DNA from: Manduca sexta
Lineage: Eukaryota > Arthropoda > Insecta > Lepidoptera > Sphingidae
Assembly: GCF_014839805.1 (NCBI RefSeq)
Contig: NC_051132.1
Span: forward strand, 682,001 to 746,000
Reading direction: 5' to 3'
Length of the DNA: 64,000 nt
Within the stretch, counting starts at the first letter, position 1. Every line of letters begins with the position of its first letter. The position numbers and the translations under genes are program-made. Below are positions 47,473 to 59,458 of this stretch, piece after piece. The notes under the pieces are model-generated. The model had not been told where the DNA came from and did not search any database. It saw only the letters and a program-made list of their open reading frames with translations.

Positions 47473-49011
47473 AAATAATAACAGGCGATTGGCTTCCGTC
47501 AACATACCTGACATTAAAATCCAATGTAGCTTGCCGTTCAATATCTTTTAATTTCAACCACATCTGTGAGCTGTAAACACTTCTGCTTTGGCTAATGGTT
47601 AAATATTGTAATGGCCCCTTGAATAGTTTTATTTCAAAATATTTTTTTCCTTACCAAATAATACATATTTAAAATTAACACGTATTTAAAATCTGACAGT
47701 TTTACCTAATTTTAATTGTTTTTGTATGCCTTTCGACATCACAAGATAACCAAAGTTCAGTGACAACGAATGGAAATTTGTGATTTAATGTTTTGGCACT
47801 ACTGTTTATAGGCAAATGTATCTTACTTTCCGGCAGTCGGCCAGTATATCTCGTTAGAAAATAGTTCTTAATAATACAATCAGTTACAACATAACTTCAT
47901 TCCTGTGAGTCTAAGAAGTCAGTGGAGGAATACATGGGTATTCTTTAATTTAAAAGTGTATTTCTTGCTTCGAATCAGACCGCACTCCAATTTTACAGCC
48001 TAAAGCTGACAGGATCCATTGAGACTAATAACGTTCCATAACGTCCAACGTTCAACAACGTCCAACAAGGAGTAGACTAATGACGATATAAAACTAATGC
48101 GAGAATGGAGAGAGCCGTCCCCCAGTGCTACCACCCACACGGACGCAATAAAACGTACTGCCAACATTACCTTATGAGATATTTCCCAGTTTGAACGCTG
48201 AGTTTGCAATCCCTTTTCCTATATTGATTCACAGCCGAAATGTACAGACAGAAATGAACCTTGTTTCCTTTCTGTAAGATTTAAAATACATTTCAAGTTA
48301 AAATTGAACTGACTGGCACTGAGGGACGAGTGTCATTCATTCGAATGTGTAAACGACTTACGTTAGAATCTTGTTATGTGAATTTCAACTTTGACATGAT
48401 GACAGTAAGATTGAAAGTTGCTCGCGCAGCTTTCTGTTATTAGATTCCTTGGGAATAGATTTTTCTTGTTTGCTAACGTTGTTTCCTGGATTTGTTTGTA
48501 GTCCTAGGGTTTTATTTTAAAGTACGGGAGCCGCATTTTAAACGTTTGCTCTTCAAATCCTCTTTTTATATTTTACATTCCCTCCTTTTATTATGGGATG
48601 CGGATGGTTTCTTTTCTTTCTTTTATTGAGATTCATTGACGGTACGTGTAATACAGTTGCTATAATTCTTGTTTTTTATCGAAACAGTTTTATAGTCGAT
48701 GTATTTTCAAATGTTTCGTATATTTTTTCTTTATTAGCTTCAGATTTATTGGATTAAAACGTATCCATTTCTCTTTTAGTTCGTTTATTAGCTTGAGAAA
48801 TCCCGAGCAGCTCATTAGCAATTTAATCATTGTATTGTGTATCAAGTGGGAGAACGTTGCTAAAGCTAGAATCGTCTGTAGGCCAGATATAAACTGGTTC
48901 ATTATGGTGTATTCACTACGAAAAAACAAACTTTTAAGTGATTTGTCAAATATATGAGATATGACAACATGCTCATCCATGTCATAATGGACGGAAATAA
49001 AACTTCTAACC
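47473..49011. other. Non-coding stretch, nothing recognised
   Basis: The 107-codon minus-strand frame at 48690-49013 is AT-rich and has no motif. No repeat was recognised. Confidence 0.4.
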
Positions 49012-49024
49012 ATGAGTGTTCTTA
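49012..49024. repeat. 13-bp target-site duplication, left copy
   Basis: ATGAGTGTTCTTA, repeated exactly at 49207-49219. Confidence 0.88.
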
Positions 49025-49206
49025 ATGATTTCTTATGTTTACGCGAATGTTAGACATTGAAATTAAACTAATTTTCGGATTCTATCGCGGTAATTAGTGG
49101 GGGGACAGTCCCCCCCGTGACCATGAAGGCTGCAAAGTCTTCGAAACGTCGGGAGAAAATAAAACACTAATTACCGCGATAGAATCCGAAAATTAGTTTA
49201 ATTTCA
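49025..49206. mobile_element. Penelope-like insertion with 45-bp inverted arms
   Basis: A 182-bp insertion flanked by an exact 13-bp duplication. It contains two perfect 45-bp inverted arms (49055-49099 and 49165-49209, the second overlapping the duplication by 3 bp). Between them are a G6/C6 hairpin and a degenerate hammerhead-like core (49121-49150). Variable-length duplications and inverted terminal extensions are known for Penelope-like retroelements, several of which carry hammerhead ribozymes. The family has three older relatives in this window. It has no coding capacity. Confidence 0.65.
49121..49150 (+). ncRNA. Degenerate hammerhead-ribozyme-like motif
   Basis: The order ATGA (49123-49126), a 4-bp helix GAAG/CTTC, then GAAAC (49143-49147) and GTC (49148-49150) follows the minimal hammerhead layout CUGAUGA / stem II / GAAA / NUH. 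The CUG that should precede AUGA is replaced by ACC, so the essential core G is missing and self-cleavage is not expected. Confidence 0.3.
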
Positions 49207-49219
49207 ATGAGTGTTCTTA
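49207..49219. repeat. 13-bp target-site duplication, right copy
   Basis: Exact repeat of 49012-49024. Confidence 0.88.
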
Positions 49220-51746
49220 TTTCGTCTATCTAGTTCCCTAGTGATGCAATTGAAACTATGTTTAAATGTATTAAAGTCAAAAACTCTTTGTCAGACATAT
49301 TTGCGGTGATTTCGCCTATCTCCTATTCTAATTGCTAGTCGATCAGACCAGCAATCAAGTAATCTGGAAAAGGAACGTGGTTAATGTTACAGGATTACCT
49401 CTTTTTCAGTTTCTACTATGAAGTAACGAGATTTATATGCAGTAACTAAAAGTTCACTTCTTTACCATCAGATTATTATGTGAATATATTTTGTAACATG
49501 CGTGCTGGCGACCTAGTCTCACAGATGCAGTGATGATTATGATGATAACCGCCCATTGTGTAATCATTTGTATTTGTTTTCTCTTATTTTTTGTATGTTT
49601 TATTGGTTGTGCAATAATGAATTCTGTTATTATTATGACGCATGATAGTTTCGTTACACGCACTACGTTTATGTCCGCTTTGTCTTAAAAAAACTGTTCC
49701 AGCTTTCTTTAAAAAAGAAAGAATGATTACTTTTTGGGACAATAACAGGAAAAATAAAACAAAATATATAAAGAAATATAACATAATTATTCGCATTATG
49801 CCAACAATGGAAAGCCTCATTCAACTGCTTGTTGCAGTAAAATGTCTGACTGATACTAAATAGTAGATAAAAAATATACGTATTTTATACGTATGAATAA
49901 GAGTGTATTATTTGTTATAAATTCAACGATATTCCTTTTAACCTTCCTAAAACGATACAAAGGAGGCAAATGATGTGTGACGAAGTCTAGACGGCGTGAA
50001 ATATTCAAAGACCATTTACACATTCATTCTTCAGACAAATGGTTGTCCTAGATTTTCGAAACATCGATTGAAATTATTTAATACTATCGATTTTTATTTC
50101 ATTCATTGAACAATGAGTTCATTGGTACCTGTTATCTCTTTTGTATATAGTTTTTATTATTTATTCACAGTTTAATTAATACAATTTCAAAACCGAGGTA
50201 GTTGGTTTTCAACGATGGACAATTTTACCTTCAATTATCTTAAGATATTTTTGCGTTAATAGAATGTTTGCTTGTCCAAATTGTTACGGTTGTAATTATA
50301 TTTGTCGCTATTGTAAAACATGCGTACTGTATAACGATATAGTGGTAACATACTTTTGAAAATGATGTGATTCATTCGATTCATAGATAAGGAAAATTTG
50401 TGTGAAATAAACAATTTATGAAGGAAGAGAATAAGTCCGAGAGGGATATGGAACGTAAACTCTCATACTTCTGTATACGCTGCTACAGCATTTTAAATAG
50501 AGTCAGTTCTTGCAATTACGGGCATTTTAATCGAAAGACAGCTTTAGTAACGTATAGGAAAGAGAGTCACTAACCCTTTATTGACGTATATGGCTATCAA
50601 AGTTGTCCTTGAATTTCAAAAAGACTGATTCGCCCCCGTTTTCGAAATAGGGCTCCGTGATATAATACCTTTACGTGAAAAAATCTTTTATAAATACTTA
50701 AGTAATTTTAGTTTTTAACATTCATATTTCTTTACCATTGTCACTCCAAAGATCAAACTTAGTTGAACTCGATGAAGAATTAAATTATCGCTTCGAACAG
50801 TAACTTCATAAATTCGATAATTCTTAAAATGATCTCCCGGAAGTGGTGACCTGAAAACCGGAAGTTTGCCGACCAATTACCGAAAGTCCGGACCCTGGGG
50901 GCGGGATAACCGATGAATGTCGGCCGCCGCGTGCCTGTTAGCGAAAGTTTTAGTGCTTTCGATTAAGCTTTTGCCCGCGGTTCAGCGCGTGTGCAAGCTC
51001 CAGTGAGCTTATGAACGCTTTATATTTCTAAAGTTTCACGTCTTAATTTTTATATTAATATCACTTCCTTTGTTGCAACGTTTATGGGCTACGGCTAGGA
51101 CGTCGTAAATTAAATTCTTATTCCGGACACTTTATGAGACTCTTCTCAATAAGTTGCCGAAATTAGGCGCCTGATTAAAATCATATAAATTAAATAAATA
51201 TTATATAAATAAAAAATATCATTAGTTATCGTAGCTCGATTTATTTTTTATTGCTTATTTTATTTTTTTACACTTTATTGTACATCAAAGGTGAAAGAAC
51301 TAACCAAAAATAAAAATAATAATAAAATTAAGACAACAATACAAATGGCGGTGTCATCGCTTATTTATTTGTTGAACAGGTCGCACATGTAATACTTTTA
51401 ACAGAAACATTATCAAAGAGACGCTGTAGTTATAACAGCGATCAGAGGGCTGTACTACTTACTCATGCCATAGATAACGTCTGGTCTCTGGCAACTATCA
51501 CGTTATATACCGCTCTCTAAAATAGTCACCTCCTTTAAACCCTCGGCCACCAAAAAAAGACCTTTTCTCTCAGCTATTGATAGATAGTTTCCCAAGAAAG
51601 GGCGACGTTAAAATAATTGACACACATGCCGAAGACATCTTTAAAGGGTGGAGAATGAATTGTGGTAGATGATAGTTTTTAGAGCGAACATATCGCTCGA
51701 CTAATCGGCGGACTATTATACTAGAGTCCTATCACTTTTGATAATA
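49220..51746. other. Non-coding stretch with one Helitron-end remnant
   Basis: At 50965-50990 'aagcttttgcccgcggttcagcgcg' (in part) is a minus-strand Helitron 3' end without the element body. The rest is AT-rich with no gene. Confidence 0.4.
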
Positions 51747-51971
51747 TTTTTATTAACCGACTTCAAAAAAAGGAGGAGGTTATTAATTCGATGTGAATTG
51801 CTGACTTTGTACGCTGGCAGCACATTGTTTTAGTATATTTGTTAATGTTTTTATCTAGTTTAACTAGCAATTTTAATTAGGCACCGACTCCAAAATTGGT
51901 ATTCAGTATACACCTGTCATGTGCAATTATTTTTTAGTTTTGAGTGGTTTTTGAAGGCGCTTAAATTATTT
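51747..51971. repeat. 'Accgacttcaaaaaaggaggaggtt' type repeat remnant
   Basis: Two blocks common in insect genomes occur here: 'taaccgacttcaaaaaaagg' followed by 'aggaggttattaattcg' at 51750-51793, and 'ggcaccgactccaaaa' to 'ttttgaaggcgc' at 51880-51960. The family is not assigned. Confidence 0.45.
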
Positions 51972-52359
51972 GTTAAAATTATTTTTATTTATTATTAGTT
52001 TCAGAGTACAACTAACAGTACTAAGTCTAAATTTATAATAGTTGTTAACAAATGTATTACGGTTGACTATTATGGTGGATGTTAAGTTAAACATAATTAG
52101 TACAGTTAAGCTCGCATAGCTGACTTTTTTACGTATGCAAAATATGTAAGATCAGTTATATTCTATTTGAAATTCTCTCGCTAAGCTAAACATAGCTTAG
52201 TTTCGAACTATAACCCGCATAGTAATAATTTATAAATAGCAGTTCAGCTGACATTAGGGTGCTCTGGAAAACGAATATAGCAATTCCGAGTAGCATTAAT
52301 GATTTTTTTTTAATAAAAAAATTACTTCATTGTTCCTAACATCATTTAGTAGTTAACTG

Positions 52360-52515
52360 GTTTTTCTACTTAGTATTAGACCGGAGTATGGAATTTGTGT
52401 CCAATATGATGATAGGCTCGCCCTCTGTCACATCACGTAAACACACATGACGTAAAGTGTATGCCCTGGTTGCACCTCTGCCTACCACTTCGGTGACACG
52501 GGCGTGATATGTGAG
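52360..52515 (+). mobile_element. family-2 SINE, 5'-truncated
   Basis: It starts within the body ('ttttctacttagtattagac'), then 'cggagtatggaatttgtg', 'gataggctcgccctctgtcac', in blocks, and 'gggcgtgatatg'. The tRNA-like head is missing. Confidence 0.75.
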
Positions 52516-52529
52516 TGATAATTCCGTAG

Positions 52530-53919
52530 CATAAAAACTACTTTCTATTTACCTCATCAATTTGTATATAAACTGCTGACATAAACCCCAATACATTACC
52601 AAAGGCCGGTGTCAGCTCATAAATCCGCCGGCGCTCATTACCGTTTGGCCAGGTAATCGGTACGCATTACATCGCGAGGTGCGTTCTTATGGTTCATTTG
52701 ATTCGCTCTTTTGATAGCGCAATGGTTGGGTCACAATGCCGTTCCGTTGATTTATTTTGGGTGTTTTGTTCGGGGTAGAGGATGGGTATTTTAATACAAC
52801 ATTTGTTTTGGTAAGACACTTTATCATATTTCTATATTGAGGTTATTTAATGGATATTTTCATGATTTGGGGTTCGGATCATTCCTCATAGAACCGATCC
52901 AATAGTGTAGCGAAAACTAGAGCTATTTCTATTACCCAGCTCAAGGAACTAGGTGCAAATAATGATGCCCTGTCGCCGTCACTTACATCATGAGACGGAA
53001 AAGGGCTTGGTAACTCGCCAGCACACTCATAACGTCTCTACTTACGCTTTGGGGGTACAGGCATGTTTACGGTATAAGGACTATGCCTTTTCATAATAAA
53101 CAATGAAACCACAAAGTAATATAATATGTTTGATTTATAGGGTGTTGTAATAAGATGGTATTTATAAAATATTATTATGTCATTGCCAGAAACCATAGAG
53201 CTCATAGCTTCTAAATAATCTAACTCCGTTTGTATTATTAAGATTTATAGATACCATAATTGGTAATAAACGGTAATGAACTATCTAAGTACTAGTTTGA
53301 CATAACCAAAATATCTGCCAGCTGATAACGTCAAATTCCTGAACTACGACTCAGCCTTAATACTACCTCTAATAGGCTGACATTTCGAATTCCAAGTTTC
53401 GAATTGTACCTTCACAAGAAACCACAAAGTAATATAATATGTTTGATTTATAGGGTGTTGTTGTTTATTCGTCCTTCCCATGTATCTTATATAATGCAAA
53501 ATACCTTCTTTTTACGACATGCTGTATACAAATCTTTTCAGTCCCACATAGAAAATGAAAACGCTGATGTCCTGAAGGATTCCTTACCCGTTTTTAATAA
53601 CAGTTTGTAATTACGCACACGGCCTGCGGTCCTGGGGACGCGTCCGGGGACATTGTGGCCGCAATGCGTAATTTACATATGTTTCTTTTTAATTAACTGC
53701 CATTTTAATGCTATTGAAAACTTCTAGACTGGCAACATTAGTGTACACATTTGTTTATAGAATGGACTGTCTCTTTGTAGTGATTACAGATGGATCAAAT
53801 AATTTGAAATGTGTTTTCTAATTAAATATAATTTGTAATTATGAAACAGATTCGTGCAGCGTGTCGTCATAGCTGTGACTTTTGGAAGCAGTGCAGCACT
53901 TCATGATTTCTGAGTCATG
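52530..53919. other. Non-coding stretch; one 45-bp phrase occurs twice
   Basis: The phrase 'aaaccacaaagtaatataat' plus 'atgtttgatttatagggtgttgt' occurs at 53105-53147 and again at 53419-53461. A decayed family-2-like SINE may lie at 52930-53090 but is too diverged to call. Confidence 0.5.
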
Positions 53920-54024
53920 ATATGATACTTTCTATCCTGGGAAAGAATATCGCGGGAATTTACCCCGGAAAACTTTATTTATTTATCCTGGAAATACTTC
54001 CGCGCGGGCGGAGCCGTGAACAAT
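53920..54024 (+). mobile_element. Helitron 3' end remnant
   Basis: 'aatttaccccggaaaacttt' and the 'cgcgcgggcggagccgtgaa' hairpin block match the 3' ends of the complete Helitrons. The terminal CTAG is lost. Confidence 0.55.
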
Positions 54025-54348
54025 AAGTGAATAAAATGTCCAAAATATCGCGTAAATCTAAACTGGTACCATACACAGACGCAGTACACTGCATCCCAGA
54101 GTAAAAACATAAACATATTCACTGCCTTGTAATCTTCTCTAGTACTCCATAAAAGATTATTGCTGTTCCATATTAAGGAAAGCAATCTTAGCAGCACAGC
54201 GAGCCGAAAACATGCAATTTCATGGTTGTCGGAGCGTCTCGCTCATTCTGCTTCAAATGGGAGTTACATTGGTTCAAGTTGCGTGAAGTTTCATTCGCGC
54301 TACATTCTTATGGCTCGTTTTATGAGGTATTTTATGCGAGGTAGTTAT

Positions 54349-54402
54349 GGCACTCGTGCCTTTTCCCCAAAGGGTACGCAGAGGAGTCACCCATATTTTC
54401 AT
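54349..54402 (-). mobile_element. family-2 SINE 3' fragment
   Basis: 'cgtgccttttccccaaaggg' and 'tacgcagaggagtcaccca' match the complement of the family 3' end over about 50 bp. Confidence 0.4.
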
Positions 54403-55417
54403 CGAGTTTAAATCTGTGGATGACAAGAAATTTTTCTAAAATCGTTTACGCTAATAGAAAACATTTTTTTATCTCCTACTAGCGTAACAATTTATGGACA
54501 AGCATCTTGTCGGCGACCTCTGTAATGTGATAAACTAATCCCTATCATATTCATTTTACTCATACTACTAAGGTTGGTAGTGCATGATTATTTAAGAGCT
54601 GTTAGTGACTATATATGACAGAAATTACTGTAAGTGAGATAAAACAGCATTTCCCAGCTTATGCAATAAAAATACAGTATTTTTCCCAGAAAACAACTTT
54701 TATAATCGCATTTATGTTAGCCGTTGCTCAACCAATAAAACCCTTCGAAAATTACCCTTTCTCCATTAATTTTTACAGCAGCGTGTAGTCGCAAGAGGCT
54801 TATCCGAAGCCTCGTCCGCGTCCACTAATTATATTTGCACGGGCCGTTGTTTTCCAACTTGCGACACGGACACTGTAACACCGAAGCTTTTCTTGGGAAA
54901 AAACACACCCAGCGGGCGCCGTGCTAATCTGTGTTGACTTTGTTAATTGCTGGGTTTGCGTTCAACATTTTTGTTTTGGAGGATAGAACAGAGGCAATGG
55001 ACGCGCGTTTTCTTTGTGATATTTTTTTCATAGCGTTGCGAAGGTACTTATTTTAAAAATGCACAAACAACAAGACGCATTGTATTCCTCAGAGATCACC
55101 ACGGTTATGCCGACCCGGCTTACTGTCTTTTAACGATGAACATAAAGAATATAATACATTACGTAGCGTCCTAATAGTCATAATATACTATCAAATGTTA
55201 AACTAACTAAACACTATGCCTCAAATCATTGGATGTACCGAAATATCCTCCATTGTAACCCAGGGTTACGAGAGCGGCGCGGGCGGTCCCGTTGAGTCAG
55301 CCGATAGCGCCACTGACGAAGTTTACCGCACATTACAAAAGAAACACAAACACTCGTGGAAATGTTGCTGAGTCCCTAAATCGCAGGGTTGTCAGCGCTT
55401 TAAAAAAATATTAAAAC
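54403..55417. other. Non-coding stretch, nothing recognised
   Basis: Moderate GC around 54780-54920 and 55230-55330. No frame with a motif or repeat family was recognised. Confidence 0.35.
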
Positions 55418-55560
55418 TCCTTACTAATATAAATTTAAAAGTTTGTGAAAGTGTTTGCGGTTTTAGATGTTAGTTAGAAATAAACGCATAAACCGCTGAA
55501 CGGTTTTGGATAAATTTGACTCACAGATAGATCGGGTGTTGGATTAACATATAGGCTGAT
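55418..55560 (+). mobile_element. Helitron 5'-part fragment
   Basis: 'ttactaatataaatttaaaa' then 'gtttgtgaaagtgttt', 'aaaccgctgaacggttttgg' and 'ggattaacatataggctg' follow the internal order of a common lepidopteran Helitron. The 3' part is absent; the next repeat begins at 55572. Confidence 0.5.
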
Positions 55561-55571
55561 TTTTTTATGAT

Positions 55572-55825
55572 ACTGAGGGCAAACGAGCATACGGTTCACC
55601 TGATGGTAAGTGATCACCGTGGCCCATGAACATCTGGATATACCAGGGGGCATAGAGTTGCATCACCGGACTTTTAGGCATATGCTCTTTTTTTGAAGGT
55701 CGCAAGGTCATTTCGGTTCGGTTCCATAGTTTTATAGCCACGTACTACGGGAAAATATGTCGGCAAAAACGTACTGTAGGGGATTTGATTGTGTATAAAT
55801 GCGCAGTAGAACTTTAGATTTGGAA
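55572..55825 (+). repeat. Dispersed lepidopteran repeat ('gagcatacgg...ctgatggtaa' type)
   Basis: Second locus of the unit at 8438-8710: 'gggcaaacgagcatacggtt', 'cacctgatggtaagtgatca', 'ttccatagttttatag' and 'cggcaaaaacgtact'. Confidence 0.62.
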
Positions 55826-55863
55826 AAAGAATTTCACGAGAGTGAAAGATTAAGTCCAATCTA

Positions 55864-56702
55864 TCTATATTAATATTATAATTTGTAAGTTTGATTGTAG
55901 GGGTATCTCTGAAACTATTTTTACTGAACCAATTCTGATTATTTTTAATAAGATGCTACTTCATCCTTAGTGTTCTGTTAACTTATCATTTTAATAAGAA
56001 ATTGTAATTTGTTACATGCAGACCCTGTTAAATCCATTTTATAAGTAAGTGATTAATTATTAAATAGCTTTAATATAATTCGTGTTGTACCTCTTTCATT
56101 GAATAAAAAGCAGCAGAAGTTATGTATGCAAATAAATTAATTATACATTTTAGATTTAACATCGCCATTTACATTATATTATTTTAACACAATCATCTCT
56201 GTTTATTTGATCCTCTAAAATAATATAAGTCTCTCCCTTTATAAGTCTTGTAATATTTAATATTATATTTATGTTTAATAATTGTGTCAGTCATTGCCCG
56301 AAGCTACACCAGCCCGAATCTCAATTTCCACTTCGGCACAAAAACTATTCACATTCAGATCGTTTCGTTGTAGCGTCATAAAAAAATCAACTAAATAACT
56401 TGCCAATCTTTACATATAATTCATTTGTAACAATGTACATTATAGATATTGCAAAAAAACGAATATGGAGGTCTTTATTAGAGCAACAGAAGTCAAAACA
56501 GCTGTCTTTAGATTTTTTATCTGTCTGTTTGTACACGCATCATGCAAAAACTACTGCATGGAAATAAATGCAATTTTCACTGATGTATTGTTAGAGGACT
56601 AACCTAAAATATAGGCCCTCCTTAGATCTCAGAAAAATATATAGTAGGGCTTATATACCGGAAAACCTTTTACAAGCGGACGGAGCCACGAACAAAAGCT
56701 AG
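55864..56702 (+). mobile_element. Non-autonomous Helitron, about 840 bp, second family
   Basis: It starts TCTATATTAATATTATAA after an A and ends 'gcggacggagccacgaac' then AAAGCTAG before a T, consistent with insertion between A and T. The 3' part has 'caaaaactactgcatgg' and 'ccggaaaacctttta'. It lacks the 123-bp array and any coding frame. The interior is AT-rich and could hide other insertions, so treat the full length as provisional. Confidence 0.65.
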
Positions 56703-56881
56703 TTAAATATAAAATAAAGATGTTCATACCCTTTATGTTACTACTTAACTGAAAATACATTCACTACACATACATAAGTAATGAATCAACCCATCCACTT
56801 ACAGTACCAAACTAAACCAGACAAAGCGCTTAATTACACCCCATTACGTGTTGACGAATAAATTACAATAATACCTTTATG

Positions 56882-56913
56882 GGCAACCCTACCCGCACGC
56901 ACTTAGGGTTGCC
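56882..56913. repeat. 10-bp inverted repeat GGCAACCCTA / TAGGGTTGCC
   Basis: Two copies of the end-like word seen in the possible MITE at 14951-15325 face away from each other across 12 bp. They may be end remnants of such elements. Confidence 0.5.
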
Positions 56914-57036
56914 AATCGATATCCGATGATTTATTCATGACAATACATGTATCAATGCAATAAGACCTCATGCATATGCGGATCTCTATTTGGAGGTTAG
57001 GTTGACTCGGAACAAATATGTCCTGATGCCAAAATT

Positions 57037-57262
57037 GACTGGCTCCGTGGCGTAGTTGTATTACGGTGCGACTGCAATGCGGAGGTTGTTTTCGATCCCT
57101 AGGTTGGGTTTTTCTACTGTGTATCAGGCCGTGGTCTGGAATTTGTGCTGTTTTGCCTCGCCTCCTATTATATGAGATGGAATACTCGCGGCGGAATATG
57201 TTTGCACCACTAAGGGCTCTGTCTATTCCTTCGGGAATTAAAGCCGTGAGTGTGTGTGTATG
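57037..57262 (+). mobile_element. tRNA-derived SINE, family 2, diverged
   Basis: The head is 'gactggctccgtggcgtagt', the B box is weak ('ttttcgatccc'), and then come 'tttttctactgtgtatcagg', 'tctggaatttgtgct' and 'attccttcgggaattaaagc'. Open frames on both strands over it are incidental. Confidence 0.75.
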
Positions 57263-57729
57263 CATCAAAATTAAATCTCCCATTATAATGAATTCTGCCT
57301 AAAATTAGACGTGCGTATTCTTTTTTTTTATTTTATTTACTTGGATTTTTTATACTACTTGTATTTACTGGTATTACACTTAACATAATAATGGAACTTG
57401 CAAGGAAGTATTCACACTTTTACAGAATACGCGAATAGTCTCCATAATAATGTTTCTTTTTTAAATATTAAATTTCCGTAATCATTTAGGATCTGACAGC
57501 CCTGTCGCGTCTCCTCCCGAGTGGCACGAGCCTTTGAGGTTCAACAATGCTTTCAAAAGCGAGTTTTTGTTACATATTTACAAGAGCCTGGCTCCTTTAC
57601 TGCGGCTGCATTGTTACAATATCTTTTAAACAATGCAATGTACGCTTTCACTTAAAGGGTAGGTTTCATAGTCGTAGTTGGTTTAAATGAAATGTTTGAG
57701 TGAAAGGCGTGTTTTCTCTCGAACTAACA

Positions 57730-57826
57730 CATACACATCATGGCTTTATGCACGAAGGGATAGATTAGGGCATCCACTTTTCGCTTTATCTGTTCCATCG
57801 AATGATGTGATAACAGCTCCTGAGCT
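57730..57826 (-). mobile_element. family-2 SINE 3' fragment
   Basis: 'acatcatggctttatgcac', 'gggcatccacttttcgc' and 'tgttccatcgaatgatgtg' match the complement of the family 3' half. Confidence 0.6.
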
Positions 57827-57830
57827 GTAC

Positions 57831-59112
57831 TAGACCCTAGTATTTTCCCTACATAGTATTTTGAAGTATCTATTCACTAATGGCGAAGGGTCCATATCAC
57901 CTGATTCTTAACGGCTTTCCATTTCTAATGTGATATCGAATAATCATAAGAAAGATTAGCAGAATTTATTTATGCATATTAGTATAATATTTAGACCTAT
58001 ATGTTTCGGAAAATTGCACCCTTCGCCTGTACTATTCATGCTTAGTATTTTTCCGATAAATATTTTTCATTTTCATCTTTTCAAAACAACAGTGAAGAAA
58101 CACTGGTGTGTATTTGCAACTATATCTCATATACTAAGAAGACGTGCGGAATTATTAGCTATATCTTGTAATTCAAAAAGTTCGTCATTTTTAATCAATA
58201 AAAAAAGCCTAGTAAAATACTGCTCAATACTCAATAACCAACTGCCTTTCAAAGTACAACCTAGCAGTGCTTGGAGTAATAGAAAAAGTTGTTTTACCCA
58301 GTTCATCATTACCCTCCCAAATATTTGAACAACATATTAACATCTTTCATTCCCCTTTATTAACGCGCACTGGCCGGCAATATGTCTGCTTAATGAACGT
58401 CGCAGATTTATCGCTCGTAGCGTCTGTCACAAAACATCCAACTGTATATACCAATTTAGTAGCTTTTTGCATTACGTGACAACCCTGATAGCGGCTGACA
58501 TTTATGCGTACCAATTTGGCTGGTTTGTGGCAACACTGATACGATCTGTCATTGTAAATGGCGTGCACAGGACTATATTCGTACAGCGGATATTTCGAAT
58601 GCAATAAAGTTTTTTAATTTTTGTTTGACGAATATTAAGTTTTAATAAATTTAATTAAGGGGTCTCTATGTTCGATTTCTAGGCAACTAAAAATTGTGAG
58701 AGTTTTTGTAAAATGAACCCAGTAAAAAAATAGTATTATTTAATATTTATGTGATTTGTGGAATATAAATGCGTACATAACGTATTTATTCACATAAAAT
58801 TATAATAAAATATTTTTTGTTACAGGTACATTCAGGAATTCAGAAGCGAAAGAAAACCTCTGGTGAATATAAAAAATATGTCTCAAAACCTTACAAAAAT
58901 AAGAAAATATCGCAAAGAACATAAAACCACTTTAGTTGAAATCATATTAAATTATACGAAAAATCTGTTATTCTGAAGCTTAGTGCGTCTAAGCACACGT
59001 AACATGACAAATATTTCAGCCTCTTTAAATCCTGAGACACATTTCTCATTGTTTTTCATATTCGTAATATTTTCCACAAATCTTTTATTCATATAAAAAA
59101 TTCATACATGTC
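57831..59112. other. Non-coding stretch, nothing firmly recognised
   Basis: A 118-codon plus-strand frame (57972-58328) and a 60-codon minus-strand frame inside it show no secure family motif. The 58480-58560 part, with 'gtgacaaccctgatagcgg' and 'tgtggcaacactgatacg', has a look I associate with lepidopteran promoter-proximal sequence, but no transcript evidence can be seen. Confidence 0.3.
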
Positions 59113-59123
59113 TTATACTAGTG

Positions 59124-59447
59124 AGGCGACGATAGCCTAGTTGGATGTGGAACGGTCTGCCAAGACGAATGTCCGCAGGTTCAAATCCCAAGGGCACACA
59201 CCTCTGACGTTTCTAAAAAATCACGTGTGTATTCTTTGTGAATTTATCGTTCGCTTTAATGGTGAAGGAAAACATCGTGAGGAAACCTGCACATCCGAGA
59301 AGTTCTCTATAGGAATTTCGAAGGTGTGTGAAGTCTACCAATCCGCACTAGGCCAGCGTGGTGGACTAAGGCCTAATCCCTCTCAGTAGTAGAGGAGGCC
59401 CGTGCTCAGCAGTGGGCAAGTATATAATACAGGGCTGATGAATATTA
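59124..59447 (+). mobile_element. tRNA-derived SINE, family 1, intact with 11-bp target duplication
   Basis: The head is 'aggcgacgatagcctagttgg', in two blocks, the B box 'aggttcaaatccc' is good, and the body is full, down to 'atacagggctgatgaatatt'. TTATACTAGTG occurs at both 59113-59123 and 59448-59458. An 82-codon frame over the SINE is incidental. Confidence 0.92.
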
Positions 59448-59458
59448 TTATACTAGTG

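Noticed and set aside
57972..58328. 118-codon frame and an opposite-strand frame that vaguely recalls a hAT transposase C-terminus
   Set aside because: Matches are too weak, the frame breaks, and no terminal repeats or target duplications surround it.
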